From the NCBI RefSeq assembly GCF_003846175.1, contig NZ_ML123054.1, forward strand, positions 155,585-219,584: a DNA stretch of 64,000 nt, written 5' to 3'. Positions 51,017-59,318 of this stretch are shown here, piece by piece (the first letter of the stretch is position 1; each line of letters begins with the position of its first letter). The notes beneath the pieces were generated by a model. The model ran no database searches. It was given only the letters and a program-made list of their open reading frames with translations, and had not been told where the DNA came from. Source of the DNA: Streptomyces sp. ADI95-17. Lineage in GTDB: Bacteria; Actinomycetota; Actinomycetes; Streptomycetales; Streptomycetaceae. A program made the position numbers and the translations under genes.

Positions 51017-51592
51017 ATGCGTTCCACAACCCTCACGTTCTGTGCCGCCGCGGTCGTCGCGGCGACCCTGGTGCCGGCCTCCGCCGCACTGGCCGACTCC
51101 GACTCCGGGTCCGCCCCCGAGAAGGGCAAGGACAACCGCGTCTCCCTGACGCTGACCCCGTCCTCCGTCGCACCCGGCGGCGAGACGGATCTGCGGCTGG
51201 AGGGGTGCGAGGGCCGCGAGGCCACGGGCGAATCCGAGGTCTTCGTCTCCGGAGCACGCTTCTCGCCCGCCGCGGACGGCGGCCTCTTCGCCGAGGCCCG
51301 GATCAGCTCGGACGCCTCCCCGGGCGAATACGGCATCCGGATCGACTGCAAGGACGACAAGGGCGCCACCGCCGCCGGCACGGTCACCGTCGTCGACCGC
51401 GGCCGGCCGAGCCCGCTCGCCCCGGTCCAGGCCGGCGGCGGCGGCACCGCCGCCCTGTCCACCGACCGGGAGGCCAAGCAGGAAGGCCCCGGCACCGTGC
51501 ACGCGGTGATCGGACTGGCCCTGGCGGCCGTCGCGGCCGTCGCCGTCGCGTTCCGCAGCGCGCGCCGCCGTCGCCGTCCGGCCTCGGACTGA
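51017..51592 (+). CDS. Secreted protein with C-terminal anchor, partner of class F sortase
   Basis: A 191-residue exported protein. The ATG at 51017 follows AGGAGG; the signal peptide is MRSTTLTFCAAAVVAATLVP with cleavage near SAALA. The mature part is an Ig-like beta domain (VSLTLTPSSVAPGGETDLRL, two cysteines in EGCEGRE and IDCKDDK). It ends in a membrane helix (TVHAVIGLALAAVAAVAVAF) and RSARRRRRPASD. No LPxTG or LAxTG pentapeptide precedes the helix, so it is probably membrane-anchored or carries a non-standard class F signal. It lies one base before the sortase gene. Confidence 0.8.
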   Translation: MRSTTLTFCAAAVVAATLVPASAALADSDSGSAPEKGKDNRVSLTLTPSSVAPGGETDLRLEGCEGREATGESEVFVSGARFSPAADGGLFAEARISSDASPGEYGIRIDCKDDKGATAAGTVTVVDRGRPSPLAPVQAGGGGTAALSTDREAKQEGPGTVHAVIGLALAAVAAVAVAFRSARRRRRPASD

Positions 51593-51593
51593 C

Positions 51594-52274
51594 ATGTCCG
51601 CCCCCGACAGCACCGCGGGTCACGGCAGGCTGCTCGCCGGAGTGACCTGGGCCGTCCTGCTGCTCGGCCTGTGGCTCTGGGGCCGCGGTATCACCGACGG
51701 CTCCGGCGCCAGTTCCGCCCCGACCACCGGCGACATCGCCGCGGTGGGGCGCCCCCTCGGCGTACCGCTGCCGCCGCCGCACGACCCGATCGAGGGCGCG
51801 GTGCCGAAGCGGGTCGAGATCCCGTCGATCGGCATCGAGGCACCCGTGGTCGCCCGCGGCCTGGACAAGGACGGCGCGATCGAACCGCCCTCCTTCGACA
51901 CGCCCCAGACCGTCGGCTGGTACGGCGACGGCACCGAGCCCGGCGCGAAGGGCCCGGCCCTCCTCGTCGGCCATGTCGACACCGAGACCAGACCGGCCGT
52001 CTTCTACGGACTGAGCGCGGCCCGCCCCGGCGCCAAGATCGACATCACCCGCGCCGACGGAACCGTCGCCGAGTTCACCGTCGACGACGTCCAGGTCTTC
52101 ACCCGGGCACGCTTCGACGCCGACAAGGCGTACGGCCCGCGCAAGGACGGCCGGGCGGAGCTCCGCCTGATCACCTGCGGCGGCACCTTCGACCGCAAGA
52201 CGCACTCGTACGACGCGAACGTCGTCGTCTCCGCCTACCTGACCGGCGACAAGCCCGCGGGCGACCGCGCCTGA
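51594..52274 (+). CDS. Class F sortase
   Basis: A 226-residue membrane-anchored sortase of the actinobacterial class F. One N-terminal helix (LLAGVTWAVLLLGLWLWG) is followed by a spacer and the barrel with VEIPSIGIEAPVV, catalytic His in LLVGHVDTETRP, Cys in LRLITCGGTFD and Arg in the same loop (DRKTHSYDANVVVSAY). The ATG at 51594 is one base after the upstream stop, so the secreted protein and sortase are coupled. Class F enzymes have few characterised substrates. Confidence 0.9.
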   Translation: MSAPDSTAGHGRLLAGVTWAVLLLGLWLWGRGITDGSGASSAPTTGDIAAVGRPLGVPLPPPHDPIEGAVPKRVEIPSIGIEAPVVARGLDKDGAIEPPSFDTPQTVGWYGDGTEPGAKGPALLVGHVDTETRPAVFYGLSAARPGAKIDITRADGTVAEFTVDDVQVFTRARFDADKAYGPRKDGRAELRLITCGGTFDRKTHSYDANVVVSAYLTGDKPAGDRA

Positions 52275-52428
52275 CGCCTGGCACCGGACCCAACCCCCTT
52301 GGTACGGAACAGTTCTGACGCAGGGTCGGCGAACGCTCACTCCCGGTTTTCGGGAGATGCGGACAGAAGCCCTGTGCCAGGATGGAACGGACGCGGCAGT
52401 GCACCGCCGCCGCACCGAGGGGGAGTGC

Positions 52429-53511
52429 ATGTACGGCAGTCACGACGGCCGGCGGGGCGTCCGGACGGGCAGGCGTACGGGCAGGCGTACGGGCAGGCGT
52501 ACGGGCAGGCGTACGGGATTGGGGCGGGCCGGTGCGGTGGCCGCGGCAGGGGCCGTGCTGCTACTCGCGGGATGCACCTCCGGGCCCGGCCCCGGCCCCG
52601 GTCCCGCCCGCGGAGCCGCCGGCCGGAGCCCGGGCGGCGAGCGGTACTGGGTCAACCCGGACGCGAACGCGGCCCGGCAGGCCGCCGCGTACACCCGGGA
52701 CGGCGACGGGGCGGGCGCCGCGCTGATCGAGCGGATCGCCCGGCAGCCGGTCGGCGAATGGATCGGCCCGGACACCCCCGAGGCCGAGGCGAAGGGCCTC
52801 ACTGAGGCGGCCGCGAAGGCGGGCCGGGAGGCGCTGCTGGTCCTCTACAACATCCCGCACCGCGACTGCGGGCAGTTCTCCAGGGGCGGCGCCGCCGACG
52901 GCAACGCGTACCGGACCTGGCTGGAGGGCGTCGCCCGGGGCATCGGCGACCGGCGTGCCACGGTGATCCTGGAGCCCGACGCGCTGCTGCACATGGTCGA
53001 CGGGTGCACCCCGCAGGAGTTCCACGAGGAGCGGTACGACCTGCTGAAGGGCGCGGTGGAGCGGCTCGGGCGGCAGCCCGGCGTCCGCGTCTACGTGGAC
53101 GCGGGCAACGCCGGCTGGCGCACCCCCGACGCGCTCTTCCGGCCGCTGCGCCGCGCGGGCATCGGGGCCGCCGACGGATTCGCCGTCAACGTCTCCAACT
53201 TCCAGACCACACGGGCCAGCACGGAGTTCGGCAAGCGGCTCTCGGCCAAGGTCGGCGGCAAGCCGTTCGTCATCGACACCAGCCGCAACGGCAACGGCCC
53301 CTACCGCGGCGGCGCCCCCGGCGAGAACTGGTGCAACCCGCCCGGCCGGGCACTCGGCGATCCACCGACGACCGACACCGGTGACGCACTGGTCGACGCC
53401 CACCTCTGGATCAAGCGGCCCGGCGAGTCCGACGGCGACTGCAGGGGCGGCCCGAAGGCCGGCGCCTGGTGGCCCGAGTACGCCCTGGGCCTGGCCCGGG
53501 CGGCGAAGTAG
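52429..53511 (+). CDS. GH6 endoglucanase (CslZ-type) lipoprotein
   Basis: A 360-residue glycoside hydrolase family 6 enzyme. The N-terminus has four RTGR repeats, then a lipoprotein signal (AVAAAGAVLLLAGC). Catalytic blocks are VLYNIPHRDCGQFSRGG with the acid aspartate, VILEPDALLHM, VYVDAGNAGW, GFAVNVSNFQTT and LWIKRPGESDGDC. It converges on glxA. In Streptomyces the cslA-glxA locus is accompanied by such an endoglucanase (cslZ), which acts on the beta-glucan made at hyphal tips. Here glxA is interrupted, so this gene may have lost its context. Confidence 0.88.
   Translation: MYGSHDGRRGVRTGRRTGRRTGRRTGRRTGLGRAGAVAAAGAVLLLAGCTSGPGPGPGPARGAAGRSPGGERYWVNPDANAARQAAAYTRDGDGAGAALIERIARQPVGEWIGPDTPEAEAKGLTEAAAKAGREALLVLYNIPHRDCGQFSRGGAADGNAYRTWLEGVARGIGDRRATVILEPDALLHMVDGCTPQEFHEERYDLLKGAVERLGRQPGVRVYVDAGNAGWRTPDALFRPLRRAGIGAADGFAVNVSNFQTTRASTEFGKRLSAKVGGKPFVIDTSRNGNGPYRGGAPGENWCNPPGRALGDPPTTDTGDALVDAHLWIKRPGESDGDCRGGPKAGAWWPEYALGLARAAK
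52465..52512. repeat. Four perfect 12-bp repeats in the GH6 gene
   Basis: Units of ACGGGCAGGCGT at 52465, 52477, 52489 and 52501 encode the TGRR repeats before the lipoprotein signal. A copy change would alter only the cytoplasmic n-region of the signal peptide. Confidence 0.92.
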
Positions 53512-53529
53512 TAGCGAAGCAGTCGTGGC

Positions 53530-53556
53530 GGTGCGGGGCGCCCCACGCCCCGCACC
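53530..53556. terminator. Hairpin terminator between GH6 and glxA
   Basis: GGTGCGGGGCG (53530-53540) and CGCCCCGCACC (53546-53556) form an 11-bp perfect stem with loop CCCCA, between the convergent stops at 53511 and 53573. Confidence 0.8.
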
Positions 53557-53572
53557 CGCCCGCCCCGCGGCC

Positions 53573-55396
53573 CTACGGGACCTCGACCCATCTGCCCTCG
53601 GACGGCGTTCCCCGGTCGTCCGTCACGAAGAGCATGTACCAGCCCGAAGGCACCAGCGCCCGGTTGCCCGGCACCGTGACCGTGATCCCGCCCGGCGTCC
53701 GCCGCAGCCCCAGCGCCACCGAACGCTGGTCGGTGTCCGTGACATGGGTGACCGCGCTGGGCCGGATCAGCTTCGCCGAGGTGATCGCCCGCCCCGGCGC
53801 CGTCGTGAAACCTCCCGTGCCGCCGCGCCGCAGGCTCCTCGGGCCGCCCGTCAGCACCGGGCGTGAACTCCGGTACAGATAGGGCGGGGTGTAGATCTCG
53901 ATGCGCTGCTCGAAGACGCCCGGCCGGGTGTTCGCCCGGTCCGCGTAGAGCGAGTCCGAACCGAAGATCATGACGCGGCCGTCGGGCAGCAGCACCGACC
54001 CCGAGTGGTAGTTGCGGCCCACCGCCGGATCGGCGACCCGCCGGTACCTGTCCGTCCCCGGGTCGTACAGCCGGGCCTGGAGCACATTCGATCCGCCGCG
54101 CCCCCGGTAGTCGCTGGAACCACCGGTGACCAGCACCGAATCGTCGGGGAGCAGGGAGACACCGGGATAGCGGGTGCCCTCCGCCAGCGCGGCGCCGTCC
54201 CTGAACCTGGGGGCGGGGTCCTTCAGGCCGACCAGCCGGGACTTCGCGCTCGACCGGTCCGACTCACCGACCCCGCCGCCGCCGATGACCATGAACCTCT
54301 CGTCCTGGGCCGGGGGCAGCCGGACCGTCGCGGAGGTCTCCGTCTCGTCGGCGTCGCCCAGTCCGGGGATCTTCCTGAAGCTGTTGGTCGCCAGGTCCCA
54401 GACGCCCGGGTCGCGGCCGACGTCGGCGGGGCCGTATCCGGCGTTCGAGCCGGAGTAGAAGAGCTTGCCGTCGCCCAGCAGGAAGACCGCGGGGTAGGTG
54501 GGGAACCTCCGGACGATGCCGGTGTACCGCCACTTCTTGGTCCTCGGGTCGTAGATCTCGTCCTTGCCGGGAACGATCTGCCCGATCTCGTCCAGCCCGG
54601 AGAGGGCGAGGACCCGGCCGTCCTTCAGGGTGGTCAGCGTCGGGTACCAGCGCGCCTCGTTCATCGGGTCGACGGAGATGTACTTCTCCGCCACCGGGTC
54701 GAACTCGAAGGCTTCCCGGATGCCCTGGAAGTCCTTCTTGTCGAGGGCGATCTTCTGCGCGATCCCGTAGACGTCGCGGGTGTCGGAGCCGGTCAGGCCC
54801 GCGATCCGGTAGTTGTCCTCGGCGCCCGTCGCGTACCGCGCACCGGACTTCTCGGCCTCCACGTAGATCCGGCCCAGACCGGCGTCGTTGTGCAGGAACC
54901 TCCCGGTCCTCCGGTCGAAGACCTTGGTGGCCTTCTCCACCAGCACCGGGTCCTTCGAGACGAACGTCCTGCCGTTCGCCCGGCCCGTGAACCGGGTGCC
55001 CGCGGGCAGTGTGACCGGCCGGTCCGGGTTCTCGTTGTGGACGATCATCAGCCCGCCGGCCTTCGTGACATCGCCCTTGAGCTTCTCGTACCGTCTGGTG
55101 CCGCCGGCTATGAGGAGCTTGCCGTCGGGCAGCTGGGTGTGGCCCGAGCAGAACATGTCGTCGGGCGTGGGGATGTTCTTGAACGCGCCGGTCCGCGGAT
55201 CCCACAGCACCGAGCGGAAGCTCTTCGCGTCGAAGTTCTTCCGGTTGTTGCCGGAGCCCGCGACGAGCAGCACCTTTCCGGTGTGCAGCAGTGCCGCGTG
55301 GATGGTGTTGATCCGGTATCCGGCGGGGACGTCCAGGAGGTCCCAGTGGCCGTTGGCGGCCTTGTAGCCCGGTTTGATGATCGTGTAGTCGTGGTA
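53573..55396 (-). pseudogene. glxA: glxA, copper radical oxidase, 5' end removed by transposon
   Basis: About 607 codons of a GlxA-type galactose/glyoxal oxidase, the enzyme that oxidises the CslA-made glycan at hyphal tips. Catalytic elements are intact: cysteine of the Tyr-Cys cofactor in MFCSGHTQLPDGK, its tyrosine in EARWYPTLTTLKDG, ligands in GRNYHSGSVLLPDG and THVTDTDQRS, and the beta-propeller repeats (FMVIGGGGVGESDRSS). The conserved sequence begins at YHDYTIIKPGYKAANGHWDL, which in intact GlxA follows a ~37-residue membrane anchor. Upstream of TAC at 55394-55396 the DNA is the transposon end, so anchor, start and promoter are lost. The frame remains open into the transposon, but any product would be unanchored. 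Confidence 0.82.
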
Positions 55397-55441
55397 GGGG
55401 GTTGATACTGGTGGGCTCGCGTATTCAAGTGTCGCCAGTTC
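55397..55441. repeat. Outer left inverted repeat of the Tn3-family element
   Basis: It begins GGGGGTTGATACTGGTGGGC and ends at the AGTTCT of the dyad-like AAGTGTCGCCAGTT. It matches the inner copy at 56284-56326 at 36 of 42 aligned positions with three single-base gaps. Confidence 0.75.
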
Positions 55442-55503
55442 TGGCGCTTGGGAGACGGAGCAGTGACTGTGCGCGTTCGCCGGGAGGCAGGGGTTGCGTG
55501 CTG

Positions 55504-56199
55504 TCAGGGCCGCAGAAGCCTGACAGCAAGGAAGCACGGAGCCTGGTGGAGCTTGTTGTAGGCCGTTTCGTCGAGTTCTCGCAGGCCGGGCGTCGGGCGA
55601 GGCTCGATGAGTCTTTCAAGCATGAATCCGGCGGCCAGCAGCTCGCTCAGGAACGTTTCCAGCGACATGCGCTGGTAGTGGACTGCCAACGGCCCCCCAG
55701 CGAGCGGGAGGTCAACCCAGTCCTCGGCGTAGTACGAGCCACCGAATTTCCGCCAGTCAGCCGTCGGGTGGGTCGTCGAGACCAGCAGCCATCCTCCGGG
55801 ACGCAGGACGCGTCGTAGGTCGCCGAGGAGACGCGGCCGATCGGCGATGTGGTGGAGCATCAATGCGCACACGACTCCGTCGAACGACGCGTCGTCGATG
55901 AAGTCCAGCGGCTTCTCCGCGTCGTGCATGCGCAGTTCGGCCCGGTCACCCAATCGCTCCCGCGCGTGACTCAGCAGAGTTGCGCTGCCGTCGATTCCGA
56001 CTACCTCGGCACCACCCGCCAGGAGTTCGGCCGCGTAGTGCCCGGCCCCGCAGCCGACATCGAGAATCTTCAGCCCGGCAACATCCCCCGCTAGCGCGAG
56101 CATCGCTGGCCGATCGGTGTGTGCGTTGTAGGGGCTGGTGTCGGCGTTCTTTGCGAAGTAGTCGCCGACTTCGTCGTGGTAAGCGGTCTCTGCAGGCAT
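55504..56199 (-). CDS. Class I SAM-dependent methyltransferase (transposon passenger)
   Basis: A 231-residue methyltransferase. Motif I is ILDVGCGAGHYAAELLAGG, then VVGIDGSATLLSHARERLGD, DGVVCALMLHHIAD and VLRPGGWLLVSTTHPTADW in order. The substrate is not evident; small-molecule rather than DNA methylation is suggested by the absence of a DPPY or NPPY motif. The ATG at 56199 starts MPAETAYHDEVGDYFAKNAD. It lies between two copies of the transposon's left end, so it is a passenger gene added outside the older core. Confidence 0.88.
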   Translation of the reverse strand: MPAETAYHDEVGDYFAKNADTSPYNAHTDRPAMLALAGDVAGLKILDVGCGAGHYAAELLAGGAEVVGIDGSATLLSHARERLGDRAELRMHDAEKPLDFIDDASFDGVVCALMLHHIADRPRLLGDLRRVLRPGGWLLVSTTHPTADWRKFGGSYYAEDWVDLPLAGGPLAVHYQRMSLETFLSELLAAGFMLERLIEPRPTPGLRELDETAYNKLHQAPCFLAVRLLRP

Positions 56200-56283
56200 C
56201 GTGACAGCATCGCGCCGGTGGCTGCCAACCGCGAGCGGTTTTGTGCAACCCAGGGTGCGTCCGGTCAACGGCTGCCTTGACTT

Positions 56284-56326
56284 GGGTCTGATTGTGGTCG
56301 GCTCGTTTTCAACTGTCGCAAGTTCT
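56284..56326. repeat. Inner copy of the left inverted repeat
   Basis: A second copy of the left end in the same orientation as the outer one, reading GGGTCTGATTGTGGTCGGCT and ending AAGTTCT. The TGA stop of the recombinase-like gene (56309-56311) lies inside it, as expected if this was the original terminus of the element. Confidence 0.7.
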
Positions 56327-57844
56327 CCGCGGGGTCCAGCCGGGTGGTGACCGCCAGTGGTCTCCGGCGGCGTATCGGCTCCAAGTGCCTCCGGCCTCGG
56401 ACGCGAGCTTGGCTGTGGTAACCCGGTGATAGCCAAGAGCCTCAGCGACGACCGGTGCGGGCATTTCCAGAACGTGTTGCCGGATCGCGGCTGTGCGGCC
56501 AGCGATGGTGGGGATGCCGATGTCGTTGATGAGCGCGGCGAGAGCGTCGGGGTGCATCGGTTGTCCGGCCCGGCGGCCGGGGAACAGCCACCGGGAGGCG
56601 TGGTTGGTCGCGGTGTTCATGTTGTCCCGGCTGCTGATCCAGCGATGCAGCAGTTCCGCGAGCGGTTCGGGCACTGGGGACGGCGGTTCGCCGAGGCGGA
56701 GAAGTGTCTGGTCGTTGCTGTGGCCGATGTCGTCCAGGGTGAGACGCACGACTCGGCTGAGTGGCTGGGCATAGAGCAGGACGATCACGCCCGCGACCCG
56801 AGTGCGAAGCGGCAGGTCCGGGTCGGTGAGAAGACAGCCGATCAGCTCCAGTCGTTCGGGCTGCGGTATCGGAGTTGCCCGGCGGATCTGGACCGGAGGA
56901 AGCCGGAAGGGCCGGGTGAGCTTGCTGGCCGAGCACCAGAGCAGGAAGGCTCGCATGGTGTTGCGGGTGTACTCCTTCTGCTCGGCGTGCCAGGCGTCGA
57001 TGCCGGTCTGGCCGCAGGTGCCAAGGGTGTGATCACGGGCGGCGAGCCAGGTGAGGAAGGCTGTGGCCTGCTTGACCTGGTCAGCGGCATGTCGACGGGC
57101 TGCCGGTGTGATCGGCTTCTTCTGGCTGCTGGTCCGCAGGCGTGGGAGCACTTCCCAGGTGGCGAACCGGCGGATGACCTGAGCGTGGTCGGGGTCAGGA
57201 ATGTCGGCGAGGTGGCCGATGAGCCACCGTTCGAACGAGCAGATCTGCTTGTCGACGGCGGGTAGGACACCGCAGGACATGAGGAGTTCCCTCAGATGGG
57301 CGGCGGCCCGCCAGGGTTCGAGGGCGTGGAAGGCTTCGTGGGTCAGCTCGATGTCGCCGGTGGCGAGTCGGCGTAGCCAGTCGGCGGTGGAATCGGGGCG
57401 TTCTTTGTGCCGGTCGAGCCAGGCGAGGCCGGACAACGGGCTGTCCAGGGTGCGGAGCGAGTCGGCCAGCGGAACGAGTTCGAGGCGGATGCGGCCGGTG
57501 CCGTCGTCCAGCAGCTGGGAAAGCCGGTCGGCAACGGTGCAGCGGGTGCAGAGCCGACCTCCGTGCAGCTTGCCTTCCTCTCCGCAGCGGGAGCATCGAT
57601 AGGACATCATGAAGCCCGCGCAGTCGGAGCAGATGGGCGTGCGGTCGCCGGGCCGTAGGCCGGGAAGAGCCCGCTCGACTCCACATTCGGGACAGGTTCC
57701 ACGAACGCAGAGAGCTTTGTCGTGGCAGGTGCGGCAGACATAGCCGTCGGGCCAGCGAGCGGCGAACCAGCCGTGGCGCTGACAGCGGGCGCACGTCCTC
57801 TTGTGCCAGCGCTCGCACTCCTCGGGGGTGTAGGAGGGGCTCAC
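56309..57844 (-). CDS. Zinc-ribbon tyrosine-recombinase-like protein
   Basis: A 511-residue protein. The N-terminus carries several CxxC pairs (TCARCQRHG, YVCRTCHDK, GTCPECGVE, ICSDCAGF, YRCSRCGEE, LCTRCTVAD) forming zinc ribbons. The C-terminal half (~270-490) resembles a tyrosine recombinase: SAM-like domain, arginine I in LSRVVRLTLDDIGH, then TAAIRQHVLEMPAPVVAEAL, LGYH in place of LGHxxxxTT, and a terminal tyrosine in WSRYAAGD. Catalytic residues are only partly canonical, so it may be an accessory or targeting protein for the neighbouring recombinase. The GTG start overlaps the XRE stop (GTGA), and all three leftward genes form one operon. Confidence 0.72.
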   Translation of the reverse strand: MSPSYTPEECERWHKRTCARCQRHGWFAARWPDGYVCRTCHDKALCVRGTCPECGVERALPGLRPGDRTPICSDCAGFMMSYRCSRCGEEGKLHGGRLCTRCTVADRLSQLLDDGTGRIRLELVPLADSLRTLDSPLSGLAWLDRHKERPDSTADWLRRLATGDIELTHEAFHALEPWRAAAHLRELLMSCGVLPAVDKQICSFERWLIGHLADIPDPDHAQVIRRFATWEVLPRLRTSSQKKPITPAARRHAADQVKQATAFLTWLAARDHTLGTCGQTGIDAWHAEQKEYTRNTMRAFLLWCSASKLTRPFRLPPVQIRRATPIPQPERLELIGCLLTDPDLPLRTRVAGVIVLLYAQPLSRVVRLTLDDIGHSNDQTLLRLGEPPSPVPEPLAELLHRWISSRDNMNTATNHASRWLFPGRRAGQPMHPDALAALINDIGIPTIAGRTAAIRQHVLEMPAPVVAEALGYHRVTTAKLASEAGGTWSRYAAGDHWRSPPGWTPRRTCDS

Positions 57845-58176
57845 TCGTCAGGAAGGATTCGGGCCGGTCGAGGCCGCAGCTTCGCGACCGACGTCGGCAA
57901 GGCAGGGAGATCACCGGTCGCGGTCTTGCGCACTCCGGCGTTCTCGGCGGTCGTGGTGACCAGGTCTGCCGGCGTGCAGGAGAAGATGTCGCAGAACGCG
58001 GCCAGGACCTGAAGCGACAACCGCTCGGGGGTGCCGGAGACCAGGCGGTGGACCTGGGAAGCTGACAGTTCGATGCCGCGGTCGCGTAGTAGCGGCACCA
58101 GCTCGGTGGTGGTGAACATGCCGTGGGTGCCCATCAGTTCGCGCAGCTTCCACGTGTAGCCGACCTTGCGCTTCAC
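57841..58176 (-). CDS. XRE-type helix-turn-helix protein of the transposon
   Basis: A 111-residue protein with a Cro/C1-like HTH (~10-70): YTWKLRELMGTHGMFTTTEL, LLRDRGIELSASQVHRLVSG, then LSLQVLAAFCDIFSCTPADL. The GTG at 58176 overlaps the TGA of the recombinase gene, and its own stop overlaps the next start; both overlaps are GTGA. It probably regulates the operon or the element's transposition. Confidence 0.85.
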   Translation of the reverse strand: MKRKVGYTWKLRELMGTHGMFTTTELVPLLRDRGIELSASQVHRLVSGTPERLSLQVLAAFCDIFSCTPADLVTTTAENAGVRKTATGDLPALPTSVAKLRPRPARILPDE

Positions 58177-59297
58177 CTCTGCCTCCCGGCCTGGCTCTCC
58201 AGGGCGGCGGCAATGGTGCCGTCCAGATGTCGACGGAGTGTGCGTGTGCGGAAGTCCGAGCTCACGCAGGTGTAGATCGCGGTCGTGCTTGCGTGGTCGT
58301 GACCGACCTGCTCTTGGACGAATCGCGGATCCCAGCCAGCCTCGATCAGATGGGTGACGTAGGACCTGCGGAAGGAATGGAAGTCCAGTCCTTCGTCCAG
58401 GCCAAGGGCCTGACGATAGGTGATAGACCGGGAGTTGAGCCGCTGGCAGCCGATCCGCAGTCCACGCTCGGAGGGCCAGGCGGCTGGGTTCCCTTCGCCT
58501 CCGAACAGCGGCCGGACCTCGGTGAACCACTCGTCCAGGATGTCGGGAGCCCAGTCCCAGACGGTCAGCACTGTGCGTCGCTTGGGCGGCGAGCCCTTCT
58601 TGGCTTTGCCGAACCGGACGCGGCACAGACCGAACTCGCCGTACTCGTTTCCGTGTGGGTTGCGGCCGAAGTCAGCGGCGTCCAGCATCCGTGTTTCGTT
58701 GCGTCGTGTGCCGAAGGCGTACGCGGTCTTGAACAACGTCGCGTCGCGGAAAGCGGGCAGCCAGCCCTTGCGGCCGAAGGCCCGGATGCGGGCCACCTCG
58801 TCGTCGCAGTGGGCGAAGAAGGCATGTAGCTCGGCCTTGGTGAAGGCGCGCTTCTTCGCATCGGACTCGTTGTCCTGGACGTGTACCGCGGTGTTCCACT
58901 CGTGCACGATCTGGACTGGATGGGAGCCGAACCGCTCTTCACACGTGGTGGCCCACTCGTAGAGGGGGTCGGTAGCGAAGTGGCAGAAGGAGCGGATGGC
59001 TTCGGAGTACGAGCGGATCGTCGAACGCTTCAGATCACGCAATGAGCGCAGATCACCGAGCCATTCGTCCACCATGGCCGGCGTCCACTGCCACGGGAAG
59101 GCGTTCACGTAGGCGGTGAACGCCTTCACCGTGTTCTCCCGACCTTCGACAGTCGAGCGGGCCAGGTTCCGTGCGAGCTGCTGATTGGCGAATCCGCCCA
59201 GCATCGCGGAGAAGACCTGTTCCTCCGGCCGCAGCAGTGCGATGCCGTCTGTCAGGTGCAGTCTCGCCGCCCCCGGGACGGGCCCGTTGAACCTCAC
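58173..59297 (-). CDS. Tyrosine recombinase (resolution enzyme) of the transposon
   Basis: A 374-residue tyrosine recombinase. The core-binding domain (LARSTVEGRENTVKAFTAYV) is followed by the catalytic domain with arginine I in FGTRRNETRMLDAADF, HxxR in DFHSFRRSYVTHLIEAGW, GH in VQEQVGHDHASTT and the nucleophile tyrosine in AIYTCVSS. The GTG at 59297 is chosen because GGAG lies 11 nt upstream; the frame is open further. Tn3 relatives such as Tn4430 use a tyrosine enzyme (TnpI) in place of a serine resolvase, and this gene is in the same position, divergent from tnpA. Confidence 0.88.
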   Translation of the reverse strand: MRFNGPVPGAARLHLTDGIALLRPEEQVFSAMLGGFANQQLARNLARSTVEGRENTVKAFTAYVNAFPWQWTPAMVDEWLGDLRSLRDLKRSTIRSYSEAIRSFCHFATDPLYEWATTCEERFGSHPVQIVHEWNTAVHVQDNESDAKKRAFTKAELHAFFAHCDDEVARIRAFGRKGWLPAFRDATLFKTAYAFGTRRNETRMLDAADFGRNPHGNEYGEFGLCRVRFGKAKKGSPPKRRTVLTVWDWAPDILDEWFTEVRPLFGGEGNPAAWPSERGLRIGCQRLNSRSITYRQALGLDEGLDFHSFRRSYVTHLIEAGWDPRFVQEQVGHDHASTTAIYTCVSSDFRTRTLRRHLDGTIAAALESQAGRQR

Positions 59298-59318
59298 TGT
59301 CCACCACTCTCCGTAGCT

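Noticed and set aside
52320..52360. CebR-type operator upstream of the GH6 gene
   Set aside because: The dyad present (CTCCCG-GTTTT-CGGGAG) does not match TGGGAGCGCTCCCA; it is more likely the end of the sortase transcript.
55397..55537. Native N-terminus of glxA with an unusual Cys-rich leader
   Set aside because: The leader is the translation of the transposon end, starts at the GGGGG junction and lacks the membrane helix of GlxA.
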